Of a stretch of 64,000 nt of DNA, positions 1 to 13,300 are shown in pieces. This stretch comes from Bugula neritina (lineage: Eukaryota; Bryozoa; Gymnolaemata; Cheilostomatida; Bugulidae): positions 22,266,495 to 22,330,494 of the forward strand of contig OZ037765.1 of assembly GCA_964035545.1 (NCBI GenBank). Reading direction: 5' to 3'. Each line of letters begins with the position of its first letter. The first letter of the stretch is position 1. The notes under the pieces were generated by a model. The model worked only from the letters and a program-made list of their open reading frames with translations, ran no database searches and was not told the DNA's origin. The translations under genes and the position numbers were made by a program.

Positions 1-24
1 AAATATCAATAAAGATTTATGTAC

Positions 25-1859
25 CTTCGATTTTGAAACCAGGTTTTTATTTGTGTTTCTGTCAAGTTTAATGATTTAGATAGTTCAGACCGCTTGTTGA
101 CACTCAGATACTTGTCACTCTAAAAAATATTGAACATTTTAAAATATTAGGCTAAAAAAAACAAGAATCAGTCTAGCCCTCATTATAAGCATAATTTCCT
201 TCATTCAAAAGTTTTATCCATAGATCAAAACGATAATTGTTTTATTACGGGGACTTCACATGTCTCTGTCTTCTTTTAAGTATGTGTTGAACAATTATAT
301 GATACCTTGAACTCAGCTTCCAAGTGATCTAGCTGCTTTGTCGAGTACGCTTGCCGTGGTTTACGATCTATTCCCGGCTTTCTTATCCTTCGGCCTACTG
401 GCCTAGGAGCTGCAAATTAAAATTCATCTGTAAAGGTTATGCAATACGTGTTTCTCATCAGCTACAAATTGGCAATAAAAGTTTATTAGCTGTAAAGAAA
501 CTTTAATTACAAATTTGTGAAACACACTATTGCACTAAGTCTCATCGTAACAAGTTTGGTATTTATAAGTTTTACTTTACTCTGTTTATATTGTATGACA
601 ATATGTAATATTTTAATAAAGTCTTGCTTTTTATTTATAGTTAATGTTCTTGCCAACTGGCAACTATTTTTATTAAAATTAAAAGCTGAGCTGGTGTATG
701 AGTCATGAAAATTTCTTACCTTGTAATCCAAACAACAAACTAGGCGTAATGTGACTTGAAGTATTGTAACACCAAGGGCTAGTAGCAGCAGAAAAAGCAG
801 CCTGTCTCTGTATTCTGAGGACAGCCTGCATGAGGTCATCATCTTCTTGATAGTTGTCTTCACTCAGACTATTGGTAGCTCTTTGCCTTGATGCTGACGG
901 TGATATTCTTTGAGCTGGATGGTCTGATGTGGAAGAAATCACCTCTTCCACTTTTTCAGTTGCTTGTAAATTAAGGTTCTCGCAAATTTTGGGTGTTTCT
1001 TGTGTGTTTCCCATCTATAAGAAATTATAAGGCCTGAAGATTTCTAAATTTTTGAAATCAAATGCTTTGTTAGTATGTAAGATGCAAAAATTTAAATCTC
1101 GCACGTAGCAAGTATAGCCTACATTTTTCATGCTTATTTTTTAGTGAACATCCTAGTTATAAAAATAAGATAGCTGAATTGATGAAGACTTCACAAAGAA
1201 TTGATGTTGTAGCTATAATATTTCAAATTAGCCTTAGGCTAGACCATGCAGCCTTCTAATCTCATACTATGAAAAAATCAAACCAATTGCATGATAGTAA
1301 TTTAATATAAAAATTAAAAAAGGTAGTAACAATATTATTTTGCTATTCAATTTAAAAATAATTTATTCTGCTAATAAGTGGTAATTCAAGAATCAACTTC
1401 TTTAAACTATAGACCAATAAATAAATAGTACTCTGCTAACTGCAGCACAATATTTCTATCATAGCAAACACATTATTTTATACAAATATTATTTCTGAAA
1501 AAGATGGAGAAAGTACGCTTTCTATGCTGTAGCAGGTCGATGCATTGTTATGTAGAAAATATTTTTAAAAAATATCACACCAATTATATATGACATACAT
1601 AAATACCATACATAAATACGGTAACTTGTATATAAAATAATAACATAAAATACTTTTTTTAGCATATTTGCCACTTATTATTATTTCAGATCACAACCTG
1701 TCTCATAGTTTGATGAATACTTACAGATTCTTCACTGTTCGGCTGAGCGTCTTCTTCCGTATCAGATACTATTTTTTTGTGTTGTTGTAAAATATCATTT
1801 ATTGTAAATTTGCTAATACCCTTAGCGTGTGATGTGTTGGCTGACAACTGGGTCTCCAT
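25..1859 (-). CDS. NK-like (possibly Nedx/lms-type) homeobox transcription factor, 5' part
   Basis: Four coding exons on the minus strand, in phase: 1859-1725, 1014-720, 409-306 and 119-25, with GT/AG borders. The gene continues off the left edge. The ATG at 1859 is the first one after an in-frame stop. Residues 18-24 (FTINDIL) fit an eh1 (Groucho-binding) motif, usual near the N-terminus of NK-class homeodomain proteins. The middle is acidic and serine-rich. The homeodomain starts near residue 158 with [20 protein letters not shown], continues [19 protein letters not shown] and reaches KTWFQNR, so Gln is at homeodomain position 50 and Asn at 51. Introns cut it after positions 21 and 52. Expected role: nuclear sequence-specific DNA binding in development. 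The RKPRQAYS start reminds me of the Nedx/lms family, but I cannot run a tree. The C-terminus is not visible. Confidence 0.82.
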
Positions 1860-1886
1860 TGCTGTCTTGTCTATGACTGTAACCAC

Positions 1887-4800
1887 TCAAATGGTGTCCT
1901 TACAAATAAATCACTGCCTTTATATTTTATTCATCATATTTGTACATACAATTACAGTCTTGGATTTGCTAGTGTAGAGAAAAGACTTGCTATAATAAAA
2001 AATGTAAACACTCTCTTGGTTGTATGACCCTTGAGGTGATTAGCGTGTGCCATCATTGTGTGCATTGCCATATTTATTTTCAATATCTCTGTAATGTAAC
2101 GGAAGATGAATATCAATTAAGAGAGATGGCTGTGATGGATTTTTTAGAAGCGTGTCATAAATTTAATAAAGCTAATTTTATTCTAACAATGATACAATTA
2201 GAATATTGATGTATCATAATATAAGATAGAAGTGACTGGTCAGAGTGCCATTAGAATAAGATAATAACAAATGTTGAAAGCTCTTTATGCCAACACTAAG
2301 CGTGCCAGTGCAGTGCCATATCAGTGCAGGTGCATCGATAAAAACTGCTGGAGAGAAATATAAGTTACATTTATAGCTAGCTTCTTTGCTTGAACAATAA
2401 AATTAAAATAGAGGTCAATGCAAAAATTTACCTTCAATAGGCATTATGAAGTTGTTATATTTTATTTTTGTCTAATAAATAATGCTAAATTTATAAGATA
2501 TTCTTATAATCCATTTCTGCATTGGCTGAAACAGTTCTTAGTAATATACAGCCGTTTGGTATCACATGACATAATATTATTTTATTTTGCAGTAATTTAA
2601 TTTTTATTACCCAAGTCTAACAGTAGCTAGTTTATTTCATTAATCTAATATTATAACCATGTTGCATTCCCACTCTACTTTTTATTTGGTATATTTTGGC
2701 AGATTGCAGTAAATCAGCGAATATACAAAACACTTGCGATTATTGAGCTGTTTTATAAATAATGTATAAGTCTTGAGGTATAATTGTGCTTGGCTGGAAT
2801 CAAATACTCAACAAATAACGATGAACTTCAATTATAAACGCATTATCGCTGATAACAGACCTAATGAAAGCTCCATTATGCAAATAAAATGATTAATAAT
2901 TATGATATTTTATTCATATTTCTTTGGTGGCTAAGTGAATATTATTGATTAAGTTTCTATCTTATACTGACTTTCATCATTTGGTTTGCAATTAGAAAAA
3001 AAAAACAAATGGGAAGTAGAAAAACTTGGAGCCACGACAGTAAATAGGGATGACAGAATGACCTGGCCATAAGCTGGTTTGTAAACACATGTTTATAGAT
3101 AATGCCTCTCCTAAACTTGAGTGGAAAATTGATCATAGGGCAGACTTACACCACACACCACGAGTATGAGTTCTTTACACAAAAGCACAAGAAAGTAATG
3201 TTCTTAAATATTTAATTACTTGATATTCAATATTAAGTGGGCATAAGATGTTCCACCTGCCATTAATACTGTGAGTTCAAAGATATGTTCTTGTTCATTA
3301 TCACTCATTGTATATAGTTTACAGGTGATGTTTGACATTGTTAAACAACAGCTTTAGTCATTTATCCTAAACTTAATGCACCAATTCAACAAAAATTTAT
3401 AAGTTTACGAGATAAAAATAGACTGAATTTCAGCTATACTTTTAGCTACTTTCTAAACTTTTTTTATTGCAAAATGAGATAATATTTTTGTTTGCTGAAT
3501 TTAGATAGCTAATTAAAAAATAGTTATTACTAACTAATTGCATTCATAAAAAGTATTTGCATTTTTTATCCATTCTCTCAGAACAATAATTAAGACTTGA
3601 GAAAAAATTACATAAGGAGAGAGAGCAGAGTTCAGAGTTCAGAGCATTACTGGTTGCCTTTTCTATTATGCTGCTCAAGGTTTAATTTACTGTATAATAA
3701 TTGAACTTCAAAAATAGCAATTTCAAAGTTATGTGTTTTAATTTGAACTTTCGGTAAATAGCTCTCAGATGTTCTTAAATATTCTGAACTGTATAGAACT
3801 TAGACTTGGGGCTTACAATTCCATTTGGAACCAAGTCTTATTGATAAGAGTACAAAGATTTCAGTATAGTGTGGAGACTATTCTTATCATGTAACTCCAT
3901 TCGTACTATAATCATGAAACTGTTATATTGTATTGTTAGATGTCCTCTTTTCTTCATAAAGATAATATAAAAAATGAAATTGCTCCAGATTTTACTGTCT
4001 GGAATTAAAGATCTTTACCATTCAGTAGAATTTAATTCATATAATATTTAGTTACTTCTAGTTACCCCCCCCCTCCTAAATTAAAAATATTTACAAAATG
4101 TATGAACAATAATAAATAATATGTTCTATGGCAACATAGTATATATAATAAGGTTGCCTTTGTATATGTTGAAGTAAGCATGCCTTGTAGCTGATGGATC
4201 TATAAAAGTAAAGTCGAATTCTATTCTATAAGCTGAGATCTGTCCTGTGAGTAGTGTCTGCTCCTAACTACAAACATGATGTCATGATTCGCCAACACTA
4301 TGACTTCCTGTTGCCAACAGCTAAGAAAATGTTGCAATAATCAAGTAATATGAAACATTGAATTATGTGTATGACGGAAATACTGATTTGTAGCAAGCTC
4401 AGTTAAACATTTTTCATATTCAAACTAAATCAAAATAAACCAGGAAATCCTTAGTAAAATATAAAATCAAGCCATGAAGTTATAAATGGTAAAATTAGGT
4501 TTTATAAGTTAACCTTAAAATACTGTCAATGAAAGATGATATACTTAAATACTCGCAAAAGTATTTAAAAATTGTTGGGATAAAATAGTATTTTAAAGCC
4601 ATTTTATAAGCATTATATAGTACTTGTTTATTAATTTTACAGGAAACTTTACTTTTGAGGTTATAAAACTCTAGCTAAAGACATATTTTATAATTTGAGC
4701 AAAAGAAGGTTGTTTTTTTCTGCACCAGTAATCTAAAATGACATTTATTTTTTATTCTCTTGTAAAAGCTAGTTGAAAGTTTACCTAAGGTTAGGCTGTT

Positions 4801-7380
4801 TAATTATGTGTATACACACAGATCTACTTCTAATTTAGACTTAAATTTTGGTTTAGTTTTTATGTTTTTTAATTTGCTATATGCACAGATAACTTTTCAC
4901 ATTACAGACATAAATACTGTAGTCTTGTGTTTTCTTTTTATGTTTGAAACTTTATTAACACGTAAGCATGTACCACAAAAACAGATTGAGTAAAACAAAC
5001 GTCATAAACTTGAGAAACGTATCAGTGGCTGTGTAATACAGTATAAAAATACACTGTTAAAATTGAAATCCACTACAAAACACATTGAGGTATATATGCG
5101 TGCGTGCTCGAGTGTGTGCGTTATCACAATTTTAGCATATATCTAGCAGATGACTGTTTGGTATATAAACAACTCAACTCAACAAATTAATATTTTTAGT
5201 GACCTAAAATTACCCTTATTATATAATAAATATGCATTGCATTGTTTACATAATTTTGTGTCGATATGCTAGAATGGTTGTATTTTGGATTGGATTGTGA
5301 AATTTGGTTGACAATAGCTGTGGAGTGAAATGAGTTGTCTCCTCATGTTTTCATTTCTCCTAATTGAAACTTATAGCATATAATATGCAGCTGTTTAGTT
5401 ACTTATACTAAAATTTTCATTTGCAAAAGTATGGTTTCTATAACATAACATGCAGCCTTCATTTTAAGCTGTTATTCCGTTTTATTGCTATACGATTATT
5501 TGTGTATTAAAACAAAGGCCTAAAGCACAAGTATATGCATTCTAACAAACACCTAGTGTTGTTTGGTCCAGGGGATAAGTTATTTGACACTTTTAGTAAT
5601 GATACACAATTAGACATAAACAGAATAATTCATTATCACTAAATAGAGGTAAACGTATTAATAACGCTGATCAACATCACTGGAAAGAAAAATTTTTATT
5701 CAAATGTAACGGAGTTGTTGCTACTATATAAAAAAACGGAAGTTGTAAGGCGGAGCTTATTTTGTCAACAAACATTAGAAACTGGCAATGCTGAATTATC
5801 AGAATCGGTTAATCAGCAATCAGTAACTTTTGGTTTTCCCACATTTTATAGAATTGCATCAGCATGTTCTTTGTCAGTTTATGAAAACACTAACTTAGTG
5901 ATAAGATAACAAGTATCAGTTTAGACTGACGTGTCATTACACTTAATCTTCTTGCAAAAGAGTAGCATTTGCTCTAACTCTGACTCTCACACTCAGTAAT
6001 CGTGAGACTCAAACTGAGTGTCAACTCGCACGGTGACTGTCATTTTGACTGTGACTGTGAGTGTCACTAACTTTGTCGGTGCCTGAAAGTGAATTGGAGT
6101 CATTTGTTGACGGTTTGCTTCATCACTAATACTATAAGTAAAGTCTTATAGTTATTGCCTATTGCCATTGGACTTGGAAATTGTTTTTTTAATTATTATT
6201 CCAATTTAAAATGACTTTCTGCTCTAGAAAAAAGTTGTGAAGCACATTAAAATTGAAATTCATTATTATAGTTGTATTTATTGTAAATATAATTAATCTA
6301 TTATATATTAATATAAAATTTCAATTTATTTTGTTTTACTATTTATATATGATTATTATATAATGCATTTTTAATTTTATTATTTATAATTAAATTTAGT
6401 GCCAAGTCAAATACCATAGTACTAGTACTGATAGTCCATGGTAATGACGGACACTAAAAATGTAAGCCTGAATAATAGTAAATGTTTCTGAAGTTCAAGT
6501 TGAAGTAATAGTGCTCACTTCCGCTGGTGTCACTTACTGTCATTCAAAGGTAGATGCAGCCTAACCACACATTCAATTTTAGGTCTTTCTTCATTTATGC
6601 TTTAATCTTAACTATTATAGCCATTTAAACCTAAGTTACTTAGTTGGGGTGCTATCGTAACTAACTCTTTAATTAGATTATGAAATAATTTTGATCTATC
6701 ATATGCAATTTAATAATTGATAATTTAGTTAAAGTTATCAATCTCATAATAAGCATTAGGTTGAACTTTTATAGTTTTATGCAAAATATGTTGTTTTTTT
6801 AATTAAAGTAGCTACACATAATAGTCATGGCCAGTTTTTACTTTCTAACAATAGAATAATGTTCTCTATCTTTTCTGCTAAGCTACTCAAGTCATAAAGT
6901 CTATATAGTTTATTTTACTTTTTTTAATATGGGACAATCTTGTTTCTTTTTAAGGTATATATTTTTGATAGACATTGAATTTGTCTGCAATGCAAACTCA
7001 TAGGTTTTTTTTATAATAGTAGCATGCTCTGATATTCTAGATTAGGTCACTTCATTTTTAATTTAGGCTTCATTCCAGGGTCACAATAAAGGTGTGAAGC
7101 TTTGTTAGCACTGTATTCGACTAGTTATCTAACCAATGATGGTTTTTTAGTTACTATTTATTTATTTTCCAATTAATTAATTGAAATTTATTTACTTATC
7201 AATGAAATTGTAACCTACATGTGGTTTAGTTTGAAAAACTTTAGTTTAAAAACCAGAGTGACTAATGCAACTATTGCTGCCTTTTTAGTTGGTGTAAAAG
7301 AATAAAAATAGTCAGCTGCATGGTTATAAAATATTACCATAAGATAAACACACTAGTATTTTGTGTATCTCTAACTGCAG
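1887..7380. other. Intergenic spacer between divergent homeobox and CCPG1-like genes
   Basis: About 5.5 kb of AT-rich DNA between two divergently transcribed genes, so it should hold both promoters. I found no exon with a convincing family match. The short open frames here (for example 2024-2209, 2418-2600, 4808-4993 and 5715-5909) have unremarkable composition and no recognisable domain. A low-complexity stretch of GACTGTGA/GAGTCTCA-type words lies at about 5970-6070. The second gene has a splice acceptor just upstream of its ATG, so an unplaced 5' noncoding exon and its promoter should also lie in this spacer. Confidence 0.5.
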
Positions 7381-7388
7381 AAATCAGT

Positions 7389-10300
7389 ATGTCCTCGCCA
7401 GATGGCTCGGTGGTTGATGGACCATCTCCAGAGGGTGCGGCTAATGATCTATCACAGTCTACCAGTGGAGTCAGTGAATCGTCTCTGCAGAGTAGTGTGG
7501 ATCAAACAAATCTGCAGAGTGACCTTATCAGTAGCCAGACATCAAGTTGTGGAAATCTAACTGACAGTTGGAATGAGGTCAGCCTGTCTCAGGTTGGCAG
7601 CATAGAAGCAGGGACAGATACTCCCATGACTGGCTCCAGTTGCGAGTTTGTCCAAGTATTATCTGCATCTCTGGACTCTGATTTGGAAGGTTGTATTATT
7701 ACTATGTACATAATGCTGTCTAATATTCGTTTTTTTTCACTAAATTCATTGACTCACTGGAAAGTTCATCTATATAATCATGTCATTTAAAAGCATCAAC
7801 TCTTCAAAAGATATGCCTCTGTCATATTTGATAGTTGTTTTCGCATAAAATCGTTGTGCATGCGTGTGTGTTGTTAAATTGCTAATACTTATAAAGAAAT
7901 TTGTAAAGTTATCTACTAACAGTTCTTGCAACCGTGTCTGTCCATCTATTTTGTGTAAATGATACAGGTACTAATTATTCTTTTTAAGATCAAATTGCTT
8001 ATAGTGTCAACATAATTATTGGCTTATTGAAATACGTTGTACTTTTTAAAATTTTAAATATGATACATGAATTTAATGTCTTATTGTGTGTCAGTAAGTA
8101 TTTAATTCAATTTCTTGGCAACTATTAAAAAAATGTTATTAGAAAAATAGTTACATAATAAAAGATTTTAATATATAGAATTTTTGCTTGAATTGAACAT
8201 TTGGCTACTGATTAGGACATTTGTTTGTGTCTTATTATTAAACAACTATAAATTTTCTTATAGAGTCCGGCCCTTTGAAAAAGTTAGCTATAGATTCGGA
8301 CACAAGTGACGATGAAACAACTATCAATCTAAATGGCAGTGCAGTCGAAAGTATTAGTAAAGATGAGGATAAAGATGAGGAACTAAGAAATTTGATGGAG
8401 AAACTGTAAGCTGATAAGAAAGACTTTTTTCTCTACCTGGTCTTTTTGCTTTCAAATTCTATGTGTAGCTTCTGAGTTTGTTTGCATTGCAGTTGACAAT
8501 TCTACTCTTTGTAGAATAGTAAACTGGCAGCCTCATAACATTTTACTTTTAAATATAATACTTAGAAACTGAATAGACTTGAAATATTGAGAATATTGTT
8601 TCAATATTTTAAAATTCTGATTATTGTCAACTTTATTCAACATACCCATGAACAGAAAATTCAGTTTTAGTATAAAATGTTTTAAACAAAATTTTACTGT
8701 CTTTATTTGTATCTGCTTTTGTATCAGTACAGGTAATGAAATAATTCACAATATAATAATATAATTTACAATATAATAATATAATAATAATGTTTATTTT
8801 GTTTTTTTTAGACAAGAGAGGGTAAAATCAGGATCTCCTAGCCATAGTGGTAAGTTGAATATAGAGTATGCTAACTGCAAACTATCACCTACCATGTTGA
8901 CTATGTTGAGAGTTTTCCTATCTATTCTGTAACATCACAATATTCTACACTGTAGCCAATAACTGTTGATAAGCAAACTGTATGTTTAGGTGGATTTGCA
9001 GGTAAAAACATTCATATGTTGCTTTGCTTAGCTTCCTCTCACTACACTTGCATCTAGAGTTAGTATTACAGATGGCCACACACAGAGTGGGGAAATTAAA
9101 CATGTTGAAGTTATACATTTTTATTTCAATTGATCAAACTATTGCAGCTGCTATATGTAGTGTGGTGTTGTGATTACTAGTTCTACCTTTCGCTACTGGA
9201 TTATTTGCATATCAAGATATTAACATATCTAAAATATGGATAACAACAAAGTTGCATTATGATCTGATAACCTGATGTACTGTAAACAAAAAGTAAAATA
9301 GATAATTAGATATTTACGGGCTTTCCATGTATTGATCTCAGATCGATCTCGCTGAGATCGATCTGAGAGATTGATCGTTTTTCCATGAAAGCGTCAGATC
9401 GATCTTGTGTAGTTGCCTCCTCTTAAGTGAATACAGTTTTTAAGGATAATTTTTCACCCACTTGGGCGATTAAAGCTACTTTGATTAAAAAAACAAGATC
9501 GTTGCAGTCTAAAAATTAATGCCAGCTATAAACTATGTGTGGCAAATCTTTTAGCGTGAAGTAATTTGACCAATTTATGATAATCAATTTTAATTTTTTA
9601 GCTTGACAGCTTATATAAAATTAATAGCTGTCTTGCAGATTATTCACAAACTTACAGGATTGTTAGGCTTGAAATTACGCAGCAAATAGCTAATGAAAGT
9701 AAGTTTTACTAGCCATTTAAATTCAATTTAAATGCTCCTATTTTTGTACCTTCTACCGTCTATAATTTTATATAATTGAGTTTTTTTTTTAATCATAGTA
9801 CTGAAAGTCAAAGTTTTAGCATCTGAAAATGTGGCTATGGTAATTATTAAGTAATTTGCTTAGTAATTAACAATGAGTTATCATTTTTATTAGCTGACGG
9901 CATTTTAGCGAACAGTCTTTTTCTACTTATCAGATCGATGTTTCATTTTTCCATGGTCTTATTACCTTGAGATCGATCTGAGTTCGAGCTCTACAGACGA
10001 CCAGCTCAGATCGATCTTTGGCGTCTTTCCATGGATCGATTTAAAGCATTATTATAAGGTTATTATAAGAATTCTGGTTTTAAAACTACCAGTCTGTAGT
10101 TAATGCTATTAGCTCTAGTATTCTTTATTTTTATATGATTTCTAATGTAAGCAGCAGGTCATATAGTATATTACATATTACTAGAACCCAAGCCTTTTAA
10201 AAAGTTATCTAATTTTGTACCTGCTAGTGCGTGTAACAAGCCGTGTAAAAGTCAAATTATTGCCAGTAATGTGATAGATCGATGTTCATGGAAGGGTTTA

Positions 10301-13300
10301 GCATGCAGACTACTGAGGTTAATGAAGACTACATTAGTTGTGTTATGAGATCTTAGTGAATAATAATGAATACAAAGCATTCACAACTCAACTTTCTAGT
10401 GATTGTATCCTTATTGTGTCCCAATCATCTGGAATGCTTGCAGATAATGAGGGTTTGTTGTGTCACTTTGTCAACAGTTTCCATTTTTTTCTTTTTGTGA
10501 AAAAGCAGATCATGAGATGAGCACATTGGAAAGTGGCCTGCCTTGTAGCTATCTGCTTGCATTGCGCCTAATCGATATACAAACATCCACAGTAAATATT
10601 TTATGTTGTATTCTGCAGCTTTTGCCTGTCCAGCCAAGACCTATTCTTTATCTTGTTTTGCTAGGTATTGTGTTGGGTAGGTGTAAGCACCTGCTAAAAC
10701 CTGCTAGAAATACTGCTTCTGCTACTTTAGTGGGGGGATCTTGTGAAAGTGTATTGCTAGTACACAAATAAATGTATACTGGTTATTAGGCAATAGTATA
10801 ATGGAAAACTGTAGAATATTTGTAAATTTTACACACACATAATGTATTATAAACAAAGTATGAAATGAAAAACATAACCATGTTACTAATTATGCTATTT
10901 ACTTACTAATTTACCATTAGTGATGATGTGTGTTAATATCATAGGTTGTACCTGCTTATTCACGATAAATAATCAACTTGCAGCAGTACATGTAACATAA
11001 TGTTTTTACTGCCTTTAATTAGCTGGCTTAGATTTTCATTCATCCAATAATATTGTTTAGTCTATTCTCAGTGCAAAGTTATATACTCCTGTAGGGTGCA
11101 ATAAAACAAATTTTATTTTGGTTACATTCCAAAATATTTTCAACTCAACATAATTTTTAATTATAGAAAATTACAATTTAAAGTTTAAACCATGAAATAC
11201 TGGCATGTTAGCTCATTGTATTTAGGTACCTCACTGCATAGTTGGGAGTTATTTTCTCTCCAAGTAAAGGCCCTTTTTCTTAATGTAAAATGTTGTTTCA
11301 TTTTATCATCAGTGCTTTTCATTGATATCTTCAGAATCAGACTTCATTTGTTTGCCAACTCCAGAGAGGGAAGAGGATGACCTTGACACCTCTACTCACA
11401 GCTCTACCAGATTCAATATAATCGTCAATCCACATCCCCAGTATGATAGTGACGAAGGTATCACATGGCTAATAGAACTATATTCATAGTCCTTCTCTTC
11501 TTATATTATAATTTTATTTTTGCAATTTAATAGTATTTCATATTATAAACTTGATATTATAATTTATTATTTTGTTATATATAATAATTTAATATAATTT
11601 ATTGTTACTCAGCTGGCAAGCATAGTGAAGTAGACTCAAGAGTTAACATTTTGAGTTGATTGTCAGACTGCAAACATGTTGTGTTATGTATGAGTATTAA
11701 ATGTGCTTTTAAAGGAGTAACAGCCTATTTAGGTTGAAAAACCCTTACCTAATAGCGGCATATTGCTAAGAATAGAGTGACTTCCTTTATTATGTTTGGA
11801 GCTGAGAGATTTCTTGTAAGTCTGTTTGTAACTATGGCGTGTGTATCTGGTAGATGACAGAAACGAGGAAGATGAGGGGACACCAGATGCCGATGACAGA
11901 GTAGAGTCGGACATAGTTGTCAACAGGCCTGATCCCGCTGCCGATACTGATGACGAAAATGACGTGGTGCGCCCTGTCCGTCACTACCGCCACTCCCCCA
12001 ACAGCTCTATGAACAGCTTGCTCACTGGGTTGTTGCTCGCAGCTGTAACCTTTGGCATAGGCATTGCTATCGGCCATTCTAAAGGTATGTTGTTAGTACT
12101 ATGTTAGTTTGATTATTTCACTCAATACTTATGTAAGAATTAGAGTTGTCTGATCATTTACTTATGTCAGAAGATACTGACAATGATGTCATAGTCAACA
12201 GACAACAAGCAAAATTGATAGTAAATGCAAAATGGTCCACACGGGCAGCATAGATTTACTTCTAAAATTTCAGCAGCATAGTTTCAAATAGATAAATATA
12301 AAGAAGATAATGAGTATAAATATGATAAGATAAAAAACTGTGAGAGATAGAATGATGCATACAGTATTGCATTTGTATATCTGTATATAGTAATTCTTAG
12401 GAGTACCTAAAATATAAAGTAGGTACTCATTGAGTTTCTGACTATTGAAGATATGCAAAACACGTCTTGTTTTAAATTTAACTCGGGATGAGGGCATGAA
12501 AATGTATAATCTTATAAATCCTGACTAATAAAATAATTTCCGTTCTTAATGCAATGACTGTCAGTTGAATTTCTACGGTAATGATAGTTCAAGCGTTATA
12601 ATTAAGATGTTTTGTAGGAGTTGTCTTTTCCTACCTAATTTAAGTGAAAACCTATTAAAATATCTTCTAGGTGCAAATGTTTAGGACATAAATATAAATA
12701 TCATTCTTTAACTTAACATATCACTATCTTATCCAAAGGTCTCCCACCATTTAAATTGACTGATTTTCTTGCATTTTGAAGAGCAAAATACTGCTTTATG
12801 TAAAAATAATAAAATAGCTAAAGTTGAACTAAATGAATATGTTTAGTAACATGGCAAAAGTAAACTGCAAACTTTTTTGCAGAAACAATCTTTTAAAATT
12901 ATTTAAAATGGAATTTTTTTCTGATGATTTCTAACAACTACTATATACATTCAGGATCTGCAAGAGAGGCTCAGCTACAGCAAGAAATACAACAAGGGCA
13001 GAAATTGAGGCTAAAAGCAATTCAAGATGACTTGCTGATGTGTTTAAGAAAACAAGAAGATATTGATCAAACCATCACAAAGTTGAATGAGGTTGGTACA
13101 TCACTTTTGTGATAAGATGATGACTTTGGTCACATCCTTTTAATTTGAAATCTATGGCCAAATTTTATTTAAGAAGCTGTAGGTGGTTTTAAATAAGATC
13201 ATTTTATAATTTATACAATGATATACAATTTTTGCAACTAACTTGCAAGGGTGTCTCAGATCTGTAGTCAGGAGTTTAGTTAGTGAATCTGTACCTATAG

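Noticed and set aside
1860-1886. N-terminal extension of the homeobox protein to 1886
   Set aside because: The triplet at 1886 is GTG, not ATG, and follows a stop in frame; the first ATG is at 1859.
7320-7388. Upstream in-frame ATG for the CCPG1-like gene
   Set aside because: A strong acceptor (ctctaactgcag) ends at 7380, so the sequence before it is intron; the ATG at 7389 is used instead.
10425-10771. Overlapping open frames on both strands in the CCPG1-like intron
   Set aside because: No domain, no splice context, and they overlap each other; chance frames.
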